Shown: positions 42,583 to 52,648 of the stretch, in pieces
Position numbering within the stretch: position 1 is the first letter of the stretch
Layout: each line of letters begins with the position of its first letter
From: Septoria linicola
Taxonomy: Eukaryota; Ascomycota; Dothideomycetes; Mycosphaerellales; Mycosphaerellaceae
Length of the DNA stretch: 64,000 bases
NCBI GenBank assembly: GCA_024114885.1
Contig: CP099426.1
Span: forward strand, 1,364,001 to 1,428,000
Direction: 5' to 3'
Made by a program: the position numbers and the translations under genes
The notes under the pieces: generated by a model
Seen by the model: the letters and a program-made list of their open reading frames with translations, nothing else
Told to the model about the DNA's origin: nothing
Databases searched by the model: none

Positions 42583-45550
42583 CTACTTCTGTTGCTTAAC
42601 GAGCGCGTCAGTCAGCGTTCGCACTTGCGCTTGAAGATCAGCCACTGCGGAGCTAAGTCTCTCGACTGCATCATTAGACCTTGCCGAATCGTGCACAGGG
42701 ACCATCGCAGGTGAGTGTGCGTTTCGCGGCTCCTCCATCAATAGCGACAGCCGCGAGGTCGATAGCGCCTTTCGAGATAGCGGTCGGCGCAAGGAAGTAG
42801 GCGGATTTAGATTGTTCGAAACGCCAGAGGCACCAGCTTTCCGTTGATCTTCAAGCAGCCTAAGCGCTCTCTCATACAGAAGAATTGCTCCAACGAGAGG
42901 CCAGTGAGTCGCTTTCAGCAAGACTATGCGAGTGCTTCGGAGTCGTTGCGTCGACAGTACTAGCCGGAAAGGTCGGAAGAGCAGGGGCAACAGATTCTGT
43001 ATAGGGTAATCAGCTTCAGACGATCATGCACAAGCAGAGTGCATCAGATCTATCAGTAGTGCCAACGAGCGATATTGCGGCTGTTGGTTTGCGGAGGACC
43101 AACACTCTCAACACGAAGGTGCCACGATGATTCGCCACCGACAGCTCCAGCTGGTGGCATCGGCAAGCTACTTTCGATTCGCGGGCGCGACGGACCACAG
43201 TTGGGCAGTCACCTGAACGGCAGAGCACTTCTTGGATCTGCAGGCTTCTCACAATGCCACCCAGGCAGCCGAAGAGTTCGTAGAGACTCGTGCAAGCGTG
43301 ATGTGCTAAATGCAAACATGCTATTCTGGACTTTGCAGGCAGCAAGGCGCAGGTGTGGGCATACACTTACAAGAACTGGGTAGAAGTATGTCAGGCGGTT
43401 AGACGTGGAGGCCTAGAGGCCGCATCAGCATAACGTTCATCTCATAAACATAAAAAGTGCCTTACTTCCAGGACGTAGACACTGTAGCTGTACTTCGCCA
43501 TTAGCCCCACAATGTACTGCCACTGCACTGCAATGCGCCTCGCAACTTACACAAACAAGTACTCGTCGCGAGCATGCTCCATGACCTATGTCGTTGCGAA
43601 AAGAGGCTGTCAGCCAATGATTTTGGGGGGGCGCTTAGGTGAAGCCCATTAGCGCCCTGCACTTACTTTGTCGAGCTTGTTTGACAGCAAGGAAATCAAC
43701 GATGTGATGAGCAAGATGTTTGTCAATGCAACAAACACAAGCATTATAGGCGGGCCCAGAATGGGCGAGATCTAGCATCAGTCAGTATAACGTGGCGTGT
43801 TGAAAAGCCACGCCAAGAATATCATACCTCATCAGCCACATCCTTAAAATATTGATCAGCATGCATCGTGCAGTCAAAAAGAACACTTTTACTCACAAAT
43901 CCCAAATAACTTGAGCCGAAGAAGACCTTGATCAGTATCCAATTCATGTTTCCCCAGCTGTAGGTCCCTCGTGCGAGGAAGCTAAAGCATGTTGAGAACC
44001 CTGTCTGCATTAGCGGCATACCTGAGTACCCACGCGGTAACACCTACCGAAGAACATTATGACCACGAGTGACAGGAACTTGATGAATTCCACAGTCTGA
44101 ATGAAGAGGTCAGTTTGACTCAAATGACCTAGCAGGAGAAGCAGGTACCATAGCTTTCAGGACCGGCAGCAGCATGCCAAAATACGGATGCAAGCTGAGT
44201 AGACTGCATATTCTGTTGCAGTGTTAGAATTGCATGATGGATGTACTGTCCACGACCACTCACCTCGGGACCAGAAATAAAGCTTCCACCGACAGGATGT
44301 CGAATGCTACGTCGTTCACGTACGCATCGTGGTGAGCAAGTCCAATTGCTCTGGCGACAAAGAATGCTATGCCAACCGATATAATGCCCAAGTCCCAGAG
44401 TGACCAGAAATCCGTTGCGTAGAAGGTTAATCCAGCATCACGGAACTCGACCAGCTCGTTGTAGGAGAAAGAAGCCAGCCATATGTACAGCAGCACCTCC
44501 GGTATGGTGATGTGAGTTGCTTGCTTCTTCACCAGCACAATATAGTACAAAGCCAAGAATACTCCAAAGAACAGCACCTCAAACACCTTGAGGTACAGCG
44601 GCACTCGGAGGCGTGCATATGGGTCACTCTGGGTCTTGCGGTAGACTTTGGCTTGCTTTCGCGAATGAGTGCTGATCTCGCTCCAGAACACTATGTCACC
44701 CTTCCACATGCCATCGATGATGTGCTGGATGGATTTCTGGCTGAGGAATTTCTTCGCATCCGCAACCGCGGCTATCTCAAGCGCGCTAAGATTGGCAAAG
44801 GTAGAAGCAAAGTCGGCCTGGTCAGTATTGGCAGTATGATGTGGCAGCTCATCGTGGAAGGAATCGTTCGTCCGATGGGAAGGCCTTGTCGGGCTCTCCA
44901 GCAGGGGTGCTTGCTCGTTGTCCGCGTGCTCGAATTCGTCGCCTGGCCCATCCGCGGCTTCCAGATCTCCATTTTCCAGGATCGGTCCTCCGAAGTGGGC
45001 AGGCAAGTCTGTGCAGAGATAGTCTATCGTCTCGCGATACGTCAAATGGCTAATAAACCGCCTGCATGAATTAGCAGCGAAGCCCTCTTCTTACATTGGT
45101 GCCAACTCACCACGCTACTAGCTCACATGCGAGCCCCCTGGTCTTGTTAATACCACGGTCATCGCCATCTTCTAGATCGTCAAAATGCCACTTGAGTGCA
45201 CTGCGCAATAATCAGCTCTGAAAGGCAATAGTACTGGGGATAGAACGAGCCCTTACAGTAGCGCGCTTACGATGGCTTCGTGCTGGACATCATCCACGAG
45301 ATACCGCACAAAAGATCTCAATGTGCGAGGGTATATCTCCCGACGTAGCTCTTCCCAGTCGTGCGGAGCTTCAATAGCCTGAACGAAGAATCTGTTTGGT
45401 GACAGCTCGTCAGCGAACATACCCCAGCCACCACGACAGCGCGTAGTCGACCCATGCTCACAGCACCTACATTGAAAGTTTTCTCACCAGATCATCGAAG
45501 CTCTCGCTCCCCTCAATGTCCGGAAGATCGGGAGATGAACGGCGCACCAT
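42583..45550 (-). CDS. YVC1: Yvc1-like vacuolar TRP cation channel, 13 exons
   Basis: Calcium-permeable TRP channel of the vacuolar membrane, releasing calcium on osmotic or mechanical stress. Proposed exons: 45550-45471, 45391-45257, 45200-45111, 45061-44264, 44212-44149, 44096-44048, 44000-43897, 43842-43828 (15 nt), 43771-43667, 43585-43551, 43487-43466 (22 nt), 43412-43371, 42996-42583; all joins are GT-AG and sum to 650 residues. Recognised family segments: FFVQAIEAPHDWEELR, DDRGINKTRGLACELVAWRF, YRETIDYLC, a hydrophilic loop, the block LRVPLYLKVFEVLFFGVFLALYY, helices to LVPRICSLLSLHPYFG, the pore region KVFFGSSYLGF, then ISPILGPP, HARDEYLFVYSVYVLE and SNRLTYFYPVLNLLPL. The tail ends in a short coiled coil. 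The ATG is preceded by an eight- to nine-base T run. Intron 12 (374 nt) is far longer than the others. Confidence 0.88.
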
Positions 45551-46216
45551 AATGAAAAAAAAACCGTATGAAGTGATGTTCGAAGAAACGCGTAGCAGCA
45601 GAATTTGGTTCTGGGAGAAGTTACCTGCGGAAGGCGCGCTAGAGCAGGAGTTAAGCGCCGGCACACGGCTTCCGAGCGCGCATTGCCGCGACAAGCCAGG
45701 ATTCAAGCGCTTGCTGTCGGTAGTCGAAGAGGGATCCTGTGAGATCGTATATCTGAGTTTCACCAAGTCGTAAGCTTAGATGAACGTCGCTCCTCTGATG
45801 AGCATGCGAATGACGTGAAGTCTGCTTAGAGAGTGGACCGCTGTGACAAAGCAATATGCTCTGCCACTATCTCGCGAGCTACCTGTGAACATTCACGCCC
45901 AGCACAAAGCCAGCACTTGCTGTCGTCTGTCGGAGGGGTAGAATGAAGTCTCATAGAGAGCATGTTTTGCGCGGGCATAATTCAATTAAGGTCTCTGATC
46001 GAACGCACAACATGCTGCATCATGCTAGTCTATACACTCCAGCTGCATCATGCTAGTCTGTACACTCCAAACTCCTCGCTAATGTTTCACACAAGCTCTC
46101 TGGCATCTCTTTGGCTTACCCTGTACCTGTCGTACAGTTGAGCATGCTGGAATCTGTCTTCTGCGTTCAAGCCGGCCATAGCTTCACTGACTCCATGCTA
46201 TCCTCATGAATAGCTA
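45551..46216. other. intergenic region
   Basis: About 670 bases between the Yvc1-like start and the Nup49 stop. It contains one 2 x 28-nt tandem duplication (listed separately) and short ORFs of no recognised kind. Confidence 0.45.
46014..46069. repeat. 2 x 28-nt tandem duplication
   Basis: The unit at 46014-46041 is repeated at once at 46042-46069 with a single substitution (CTATAC against CTGTAC). It lies in intergenic DNA between Yvc1-like and Nup49 genes and looks like a recent slippage or repair duplication. Confidence 0.95.
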
Positions 46217-47776
46217 TCATGCACGATACGATCCACCTAGATGCGAGCCTAGCCGGCCAAGCGCAAGCTGTGTCACACCCTCTCGGCACTCTCCAACGAC
46301 GCCGGCCACACCCAAAATGCTCTCTTCGAACCCACGCAATGTGCTTGCCAGTTCACGCACAGTATCCTCGCTGCTCGGCTGTGCGCCGCCAATACCTGAC
46401 CTCCGCTGGGCCAGCTGTTGTGCCTGTTGTACTGTAGAGCTCTCGATCACACGCATGTGCTGCTCGATCTCCGTCAAATTGCCCGCGTATGAGTCCATGG
46501 TCCTTTGCAGCTCCGCAGCCATAGGCAAGAAGTGATTGCCAATCAGATCTGTGTCGTAATTCTCGTCTCCCTCTGTGCTGCTCGATTGTTGCTGAGAACG
46601 TTGCTGGGACGAATACATGTTGCCCAGGGGATTCGTACCGAGGTTTGGGTATTGGTATGGTTGTGGCAGGGCAAGGTTGGTCACGATGCGTTGCAATCGT
46701 CTGCCATCTTTGAGATCTTTCTCAGCGTTCTTGCGCTGTGCGTCAACGCCATGCGCATCTGACGCGAGCGACTGCTCGACATCGTCTGCCTTGTCTCTGA
46801 CGAAATCGATGTCTGGACCCAAGCTGTTCACATTCTCCTCGTGCTTTGGCAGGAAGGCCTCGATCTCACGCGCGAATGTCTCTTGCTGTTGTATCATGCT
46901 GTCCAATTTTTCCAAATCTTGCCTTATGCTATCCGCGCAGTCCTCAAATCGTGTAGTACCCTTGAGATTGTCAAGTGTGACCTGCGATGCAGCTTGACCT
47001 GCAGCAGCGGCTGTGCTCTGGCCCATGCCAAGTCTGGCAAAGGACGTAGATTGGTTGAGATTCGCGGTCTGCGTGGCGCCGAGGAGTGAAGGTGCTTGCT
47101 GCTGGTTGGGCCTCGCAGTGCTTCCAAACATACTGCTGCTATTGTTGGTGGACGGCTGCGCGCCAAACAAACTGCCTGCCGCGGGCGCTGCTTGGGTAGT
47201 CGCTGGTCTTGCGAACATGTTGTTCGCGCTGGCGGTATTGTTGGGATTACCAAATAGACTTGAAGAAGTATTCGTGTTGCCAAATGTGTTGGTCGGATTG
47301 GTGGTAGTGTTTGTACTTCCAAACAGACCAGTGCTAGCGGCGGGCTGGTTCTGCTGTGTGCTGTTGTTTGTATTGGCGTTGCCGAATAGTGAAGTGGTTG
47401 TCGTGTTCGTGTTCTGTGCTGGTGCTGCGCCGAATAAACCGCCAGCTGCTGGAGCCTGGCTTTGGTTGTTTTGTTGAGCGCTGAGGGGACTGTTAGCTGC
47501 TTGGTTCTGTCGTGCTCGATGGTTGTCCATGAGTGACTGGAAGCTCGACGGCTCTGCTAATTTCGGATTCGCCGCCTTCACGGGCTGACTCTGAAGTGCT
47601 GCAGTGGTCATGGATGCGCCAGGAGCGGGAGTACTGAGTAAACCATTCACTTGCGCCTGGATCTCGTCTGGGATAGGCGCAAACTCCCCAACGGCATCAT
47701 ACGGCGGCGCGACCATTTTGCTCTTCTTGGTATCGGTGTCGTCTCCGAGCGCATTCATCATGGTATTGCGCGACAT
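46217..47776 (-). CDS. NUP49: nucleoporin Nup49 (Nsp49), FG-repeat
   Basis: Central-channel nucleoporin of the Nsp1-Nup57-Nup49 complex. The 518-residue ORF has no intron. Residues about 1-100 are not FG-type. Residues about 105-270 carry GLFG, SLFG, MFG and TFG repeats spaced by Asn/Thr/Gln-rich stretches. Residues about 285-500 form the helical Nup54/58-type region (TTRFEDCADSIRQDLEKL, EIEAFLPKHEENVNSLGPDIDFV, DLKDGRRLQRIVTNLALPQP), which pairs with Nsp1 and Nup57. A short Gly/Arg tail follows. The frame extends 14 codons above 47776 only through a non-ATG codon, so ATG 47776 is used. The non-FG N-terminus, with VAPPYDAVGEFAPIPDEI, is unlike yeast Nup49, which starts with FG repeats. Confidence 0.9.
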   Translation of the reverse strand: MSRNTMMNALGDDTDTKKSKMVAPPYDAVGEFAPIPDEIQAQVNGLLSTPAPGASMTTAALQSQPVKAANPKLAEPSSFQSLMDNHRARQNQAANSPLSAQQNNQSQAPAAGGLFGAAPAQNTNTTTTSLFGNANTNNSTQQNQPAASTGLFGSTNTTTNPTNTFGNTNTSSSLFGNPNNTASANNMFARPATTQAAPAAGSLFGAQPSTNNSSSMFGSTARPNQQQAPSLLGATQTANLNQSTSFARLGMGQSTAAAAGQAASQVTLDNLKGTTRFEDCADSIRQDLEKLDSMIQQQETFAREIEAFLPKHEENVNSLGPDIDFVRDKADDVEQSLASDAHGVDAQRKNAEKDLKDGRRLQRIVTNLALPQPYQYPNLGTNPLGNMYSSQQRSQQQSSSTEGDENYDTDLIGNHFLPMAAELQRTMDSYAGNLTEIEQHMRVIESSTVQQAQQLAQRRSGIGGAQPSSEDTVRELASTLRGFEESILGVAGVVGECREGVTQLALGRLGSHLGGSYRA

Positions 47777-49439
47777 CTTGAGCGTGGTATGCGTGATATG
47801 TGCTGTTTTGCCAGACAAGTAGATGAGAGATTCTGTTGACTTACAAGAGAGAATTGGTTGCGCCTGTATTTAAAGACAGCGAATTCGAGCGTCCAAACGC
47901 CATATTGTCGTTTGCTGCTATTGTGGCTATTGTGGAGGTGGTACAATACTCGGAAGTGTGCAGCTATTATTGTTGATTGTCGAGAAGCTCGCATGAATAG
48001 CTTGAAGTTCGCGTTTCTGGATTGCGCTAAGCCGGCAGAAAAGGCTCATTACGGCAGGCCATAGCAAAAATGGGGACAAATACATCAACTGCTCTACAGG
48101 GATGAGCAGATGTTGTCTGCCGTGCTGAACACCACTAACCAGCTTGTTCAAGTCCTCGACGTCTTTGAGCCCATCGCAAGGCTTCGGAGTCGCAAACGGG
48201 ATTCTCACCTCGCGCTGCCGAAGCTCAACTCTCACTATGGATGACATGGGCCACGGCCGTGAGAGGCAAGCACGACATTGATGAGAGATGCGGATCAATA
48301 GGCTGCAACACAAGGCTTCAGCAGATTCACAAGCGCAAGCCACTAGTAGGCGAAGATTTGGGGGTGAACGGCTGTCTCGATCGTCTCGTAGACAAATTGT
48401 GATTGTCCTGCACCACGAACAGCGTGAGCCTCGCACATCTCGACCGAACGAAACGTGAAGACTGGAAGTTACTCTTGCTTCGTTGACCAGGCTGGAACAC
48501 CTGAGCTGGGATGAGATACAGGTCATCCGGACAGGTTCAGTCGTACCACTAACTAGCAGTCTGTTCATCAGTCAAGACCTGTCGCTAACGCCTGCGCGAG
48601 CTTACTGGCAGACCGCAGAGACCACAAGCAGACGTCAGCTGGTCCAAAGCGGCTTGCTTCTGGAATCACTGTATCATATCGCAGAACGATGCGACTGTTC
48701 TGTGCGGCAATCAGTCGGGCGACAGAGATTGCTGCTTCACAGGTACCAGGAGGAAAGAAATCATGATCATCGAGCAGCAAGTGCGTTCTATGCCTGCTCC
48801 TCTCCAACAGCATACTCAAGACTGAAATACAACAAGAACTAGGCGGCCTGTCTCTGATGTTCGCAGGCTACCACTGCAGGCTTGGTTCTAAACAATTCCA
48901 ATATGATCGCGATTTTGCACATCTCTGGTATAATGCACTAGTACCATGAGCTTTAAGCATCGGAAATGGACAAGCCATCATTCTTCTGGCTCCTCACATG
49001 CGCCGCGCCAGTTTCCAGGAACATGTTCGATGAAGCACAGTTCTAACCAAATGGAATGTGCTTCAGGTGTCTGTTCCGAACAGACAAGAGCTCAAAACAT
49101 GCCGCGGAAATGCGAGCGCATTTGCCCATCATCGAGGCACAAACCGGCGATGAAGTGAGGACCGACTCGTAAAGTGACGCTCTATAGCGTCTATAGCGTC
49201 GGTACATCCATGGCAGGGATATTAATACGATTAAGCTCGCTCGTAAAGCAAGGATCCCAGACCACCTCGGATCAATAGCCAGACATCCTTTCAAACTAGA
49301 CAAGAGGGCAGACCACAGCACAATATAAAAGCTGAACGCCTCATATCCCACGGATCATCGCCACGAGACAAGGAAACAAACAACCACAAGAAAATCTCAA
49401 GCCGCAGCCTCTCAAACCAACCCCAACCACCATCTCAAG
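47777..49439. other. 1.7-kb intergenic region
   Basis: Between the divergent Nup49 and secreted-protein starts. A 213-codon minus-strand frame (47927-48568) has a plausible length but no recognised domain and is not called. A small duplication, two copies of CTATAGCGT, sits at 49182-49199. C/A-rich leader-like sequence at 49360-49439 precedes the secreted-protein ATG. Confidence 0.45.
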
Positions 49440-50130
49440 ATGCACTTCTCCACCTTCCTCGCCGCCGGCGCGGCCACCCTCGCGGCCGCAGCGCCAGTCG
49501 TTGACCCAGCCTCCAGCCTCCGCTGCCTCGACAGTACGTAAAGCGATTACCCAAAGGCATCCACCCGTGTTCAAGTGTCTCCGCCTGCTACGCCGATGCT
49601 ACGGCATTCATTGTCCAGATCGGTGTAGTAGCAACATAGAGACACACGAGACATGACTGAGACACTGCTGACCTTCGACCTTGTTACCTTTAGGCCCAGA
49701 CCTCCAATGCAACAACAACAACATCAGATCCAACCCCACAGACGACCTCACCCCAGGCGCCTTCAACATCACCAACTTCATCTACGGCTGCACATCCGGC
49801 TGCTACTGGTACTTCAACGTCTCCGTTGAAGGAACCTACGCCAACCATCCCGCCGCTCCCACCCCCGTCTACCTGCAGGGCGGTCTGGACGAGAACACAG
49901 ACTACGTCCGCGGCAACGTTAGCGGTACTCAGCAAATTTCGGCGTACATTGTCAAGGAGACGAACACGCTCAAGTTGGAATATGAGGTTAGCTACCCGGA
50001 TTTGGGACCCAGTGGGGCGGTGTATAGGTATTATGGTGAGCAGGTGGTGTATGCTGCGACGAGCGTGAATGCGAGTTTGCAGGAGCCGAACTTTAAGGTT
50101 AATGAGACGCGCTTTACTGGCGTGGCGTAG
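49440..50130 (+). CDS. small secreted protein, effector-like
   Basis: Two exons, 49440-49533 and 49694-50130, give 176 residues. Residues 1-19 (MHFSTFLAAGAATLAAAA then P) are a textbook secretion signal with an Ala-x-Ala type cut. The mature part has four cysteines (in LRCLD, LQCNN, GCTSGC), enough for two disulfides. It has several N-glycosylation sequons (NIT, two NVS, NAS, NET) and beta-strand-like alternation (YWYFNVSVEG, SAYIVKETNTLKLEYEVSY). FNITNFIYG recalls the opening strand of AA1-like (Alt a 1) secreted proteins, but most of the match is weak. The 160-nt intron is longer than usual here. The coding strand turns from C-rich to G-rich along exon 2. Function unknown; a wall protein or host-interaction protein is possible. 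Confidence 0.82.
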
Positions 50131-50438
50131 AGTGGTGGTTGCGGGTGTAGATGTAGAGCATACTTGTACATATCGATAATGCGAAGGTCTAGTTTTCGTC
50201 AGCTGTGCATTGCAGCACTGCCCCTGATCGTTACCGTTGGGCGCGGAAGCGTGGGTTGCATGCTGATCGCTGACACAGTGTTGATCAATGGAGTGGCGAA
50301 CATTGCCGAACTCTCGATGTGACTGTGATGATCGGATCAAGAGAAAGGGAATGGCGGCAAGCGAATGTGCGCTGTACATTCATCGAGCTGCCACTGTTCT
50401 GTGTTTCTTCACAGCTATGCAAAATCGACCGTCCTCGC
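50131..50438. other. convergent intergenic region
   Basis: About 310 bases between two converging stops (secreted protein, Rad18). Nothing beyond 3' processing sequence is expected or seen. Confidence 0.5.
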
Positions 50439-52166
50439 CTACCCTCCACCAATAGATCCGCCACCACAACCTTCGACATCTGTGACGGGCTGCGCTGGCA
50501 TTTCGAACATGGGTATTCGCTTCGGCTGGCTCGATATCACATGTGAAGATAGCTCGCAAGGAGAGCCCGTTCGATCGCCAAGATGCTCATCTCTGCTACC
50601 GGTACTCGCCCAGTGTAAGGCCTGCGTGGTGTCCATGATGGTAGACTCTGTACGCCTTGCGTTGCTCGATGGCTGTTTCCTTGACTCTAATTCTCTTGTG
50701 GCTGGTTCGATGGTGCTGTTGAACATACTGGGCGTTTCTTCCTTCGGGGTGGGTAAGCTTGGTTTGGAATTTGGTGACACACTAGGCTGTGTCCCGGGAA
50801 TGCTCGCTGCCGGGTTCAAGAAGCCTTCATTGACCACTGGCTCAGGCGGCCGGCCTTCGTTGATGGCCTGTACTTTCTCCTTGAGGGTCGAAAGTGCCTC
50901 AGGATCGTGCTCATAAGGTTTGCGATCGACTGTGTCCATTTGAGCTTGGTCTGATGAGCCTGTTTCCTTGTCCTGCTCGACTCCTGTTAGCGGAGGCGAA
51001 CTCGCAGCAAAGAAAGGGCTCTTGCCATCTCCATTCGTGATTGCACTATCATTATCTTCTTGTTGTTGTTGTTGTGTTGCGTCAACTTTGGCGGGTGGCG
51101 CAGAAGCAGAGGCGGGGTTGCTCTTCTTCCGTTTCGCGTCGGCTATCAGCCTACTGAAATCGTCCTGATGTCGTTTCGAATATGCATTGCCGTCAAAGTC
51201 TTTCCGCATTACTGCATGCGACAATCCGTTCCCTTGAGGTGCCTTTCCACCTTGTGTCTTTTCCCACACGTCAAGATCGCGTAGCAAATCTCGCCGTGAT
51301 CTCGGATTATTTGAATCGCAGTTCGCGTTCCAGATGTTCACCCATTCACGATGTCGATTGATCATGAGTTGCTTTGAGCCGAACGCCGGTAAGCCCTGCT
51401 CTTTCAGCTTCGTTGACAATGCCTTGTCCTTGAGCATGCCATAGTTGAGCTCATTGATTCGATCTTGCGGTCGTGCGCCCTGCCCTGAAGGCGGTCGCGA
51501 AGAGACGAAACCATTCAGAGGCGTTCGTGACTTCGCTCTTTGTGCTTGCTTCTTCTCATCTTCGCATTTGTCCAGGTGATTGAAGACTTCAGCCTCCTTC
51601 ATGCGCTTCCCACAACCGAGAGGACATTCTACCAGACCATCTTTGGGCAGTGAAGGCGGCGTGAGCTCTTCTTCGCCTTCATCATCACTGTCCTCGATCT
51701 CAATAGCCTCCTGTTGTGATGTCTGCGAAGCTGCGATGCGGCGGCTCTTGGCTCTTGTCGTACGCCCAGTAATCTCTTCTGCCACAACATCATCCGAATC
51801 CGGTATCACTGAACGTTTCCGCTTCCCATTACTCTTCGGAGTCTCTGTCTCTTGCTGCATCTGTCGCGCCACTTCCAAAGCGGTTGGTCTTGCCTCTAGA
51901 AATGTCGCAACGACTTCCTGTAGGGCCCAATTGTTGCGCAGCTTGTTCGCCTGATCTGAGGCGCGACATGCGGGACACTTTCCATCTGCCGACAAGGACG
52001 TTCGTATACATCGCGAGCAGAATGTGTGGTTACAGCTTGTGATCATCGGCGTGTCGTAGAATTCCTTGCATATCTGGCAGTGTAAAGCATTCTCGAGCGG
52101 CGCAAAGCCTTTCAGTGGTGTCGGCAGCCAGTCTGTGCTATCAGGCACGTCGTACGCATCGTCCAT
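50439..52166 (-). CDS. RAD18: E3 ubiquitin ligase Rad18 (post-replication repair)
   Basis: With Rad6, Rad18 attaches ubiquitin to PCNA at stalled forks and so switches on translesion synthesis. The ORF is intronless, 575 residues. Residues 30-67 are a complete C3HC4 RING (Cys30, Cys33, Cys45, His47, Cys50, Cys53, Cys64, Cys67). Near residue 180 is a UBZ4-type zinc finger, VECPLGCGKRMKEAEVFNHLDKC. A SAP DNA-binding helix pair follows (about 235-270; LKDKALSTKLKEQGLPAFGSKQ, shown only to its key part GLPAFGSKQLMINRH). Next is the Rad6-binding part (NIWNANCDSNNPRSRRDLLRDL). The last 250 residues are low-complexity with a Gln run and a Gly-rich end. Length fits filamentous-fungal Rad18 (yeast 487). 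Confidence 0.95.
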   Translation of the reverse strand: MDDAYDVPDSTDWLPTPLKGFAPLENALHCQICKEFYDTPMITSCNHTFCSRCIRTSLSADGKCPACRASDQANKLRNNWALQEVVATFLEARPTALEVARQMQQETETPKSNGKRKRSVIPDSDDVVAEEITGRTTRAKSRRIAASQTSQQEAIEIEDSDDEGEEELTPPSLPKDGLVECPLGCGKRMKEAEVFNHLDKCEDEKKQAQRAKSRTPLNGFVSSRPPSGQGARPQDRINELNYGMLKDKALSTKLKEQGLPAFGSKQLMINRHREWVNIWNANCDSNNPRSRRDLLRDLDVWEKTQGGKAPQGNGLSHAVMRKDFDGNAYSKRHQDDFSRLIADAKRKKSNPASASAPPAKVDATQQQQQEDNDSAITNGDGKSPFFAASSPPLTGVEQDKETGSSDQAQMDTVDRKPYEHDPEALSTLKEKVQAINEGRPPEPVVNEGFLNPAASIPGTQPSVSPNSKPSLPTPKEETPSMFNSTIEPATRELESRKQPSSNARRTESTIMDTTQALHWASTGSRDEHLGDRTGSPCELSSHVISSQPKRIPMFEMPAQPVTDVEGCGGGSIGGG

Positions 52167-52648
52167 GGCGAGTCGGAGGTCGTGATCTCGAAAGTGCTAG
52201 GGCATTGTCTGTCCAAGACGCGAACCAGACGCGTGGTGGTTGTCGCGAGTCGTGAAAGTTGTCGATGACGAAGCTTCCGATCGAAGTCGAGGCAGCTGCA
52301 CTCGACCACTCTTCACTTCTTCTTGTCTGATCACTCTCACATGATAATGATCATCTTGCGCCGGCGACATGACTGCAGGCCATGAATGCGGCATGCCGCA
52401 TCATAGCGAGCATTCAACACATTTCATACTTCGCTGGACCTAGAAGAACAGCCATGCAGGAAGCGCCACATCTTAGTCTTTCTGTGCCGCAAAGGCAGCA
52501 ACATTGGATCAAGCTGATCTATTTGGCCTTTCCATATAAGCTGACACTCACACTTCAATGCCATAGCATGCCATTGTGACTAGAACAGTCTTACGACCAG
52601 CCTACATACTCGCTTTCCTCTCACAGACTTAGCCTCAAAAACTTCAAG
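52167..52648. promoter_or_regulatory. divergent promoter region (Rad18 / DUF7730 gene)
   Basis: A 482-base spacer between divergent starts at 52166 (minus) and 52649 (plus). No coding feature. Promoters of both genes must lie here. Confidence 0.45.

Noticed and set aside
47013..47477. Hydrophobic plus-strand ORF that looks like a multi-helix membrane protein
   Set aside because: It is the antisense of Asn/Thr/FG-rich Nup49 codons, which turns into Leu/Val-rich sequence.
47927..48568. 213-codon minus-strand ORF upstream of NUP49
   Set aside because: No recognised domain, many Arg/Ser/Cys as in chance ORFs, and no supporting splice pattern.
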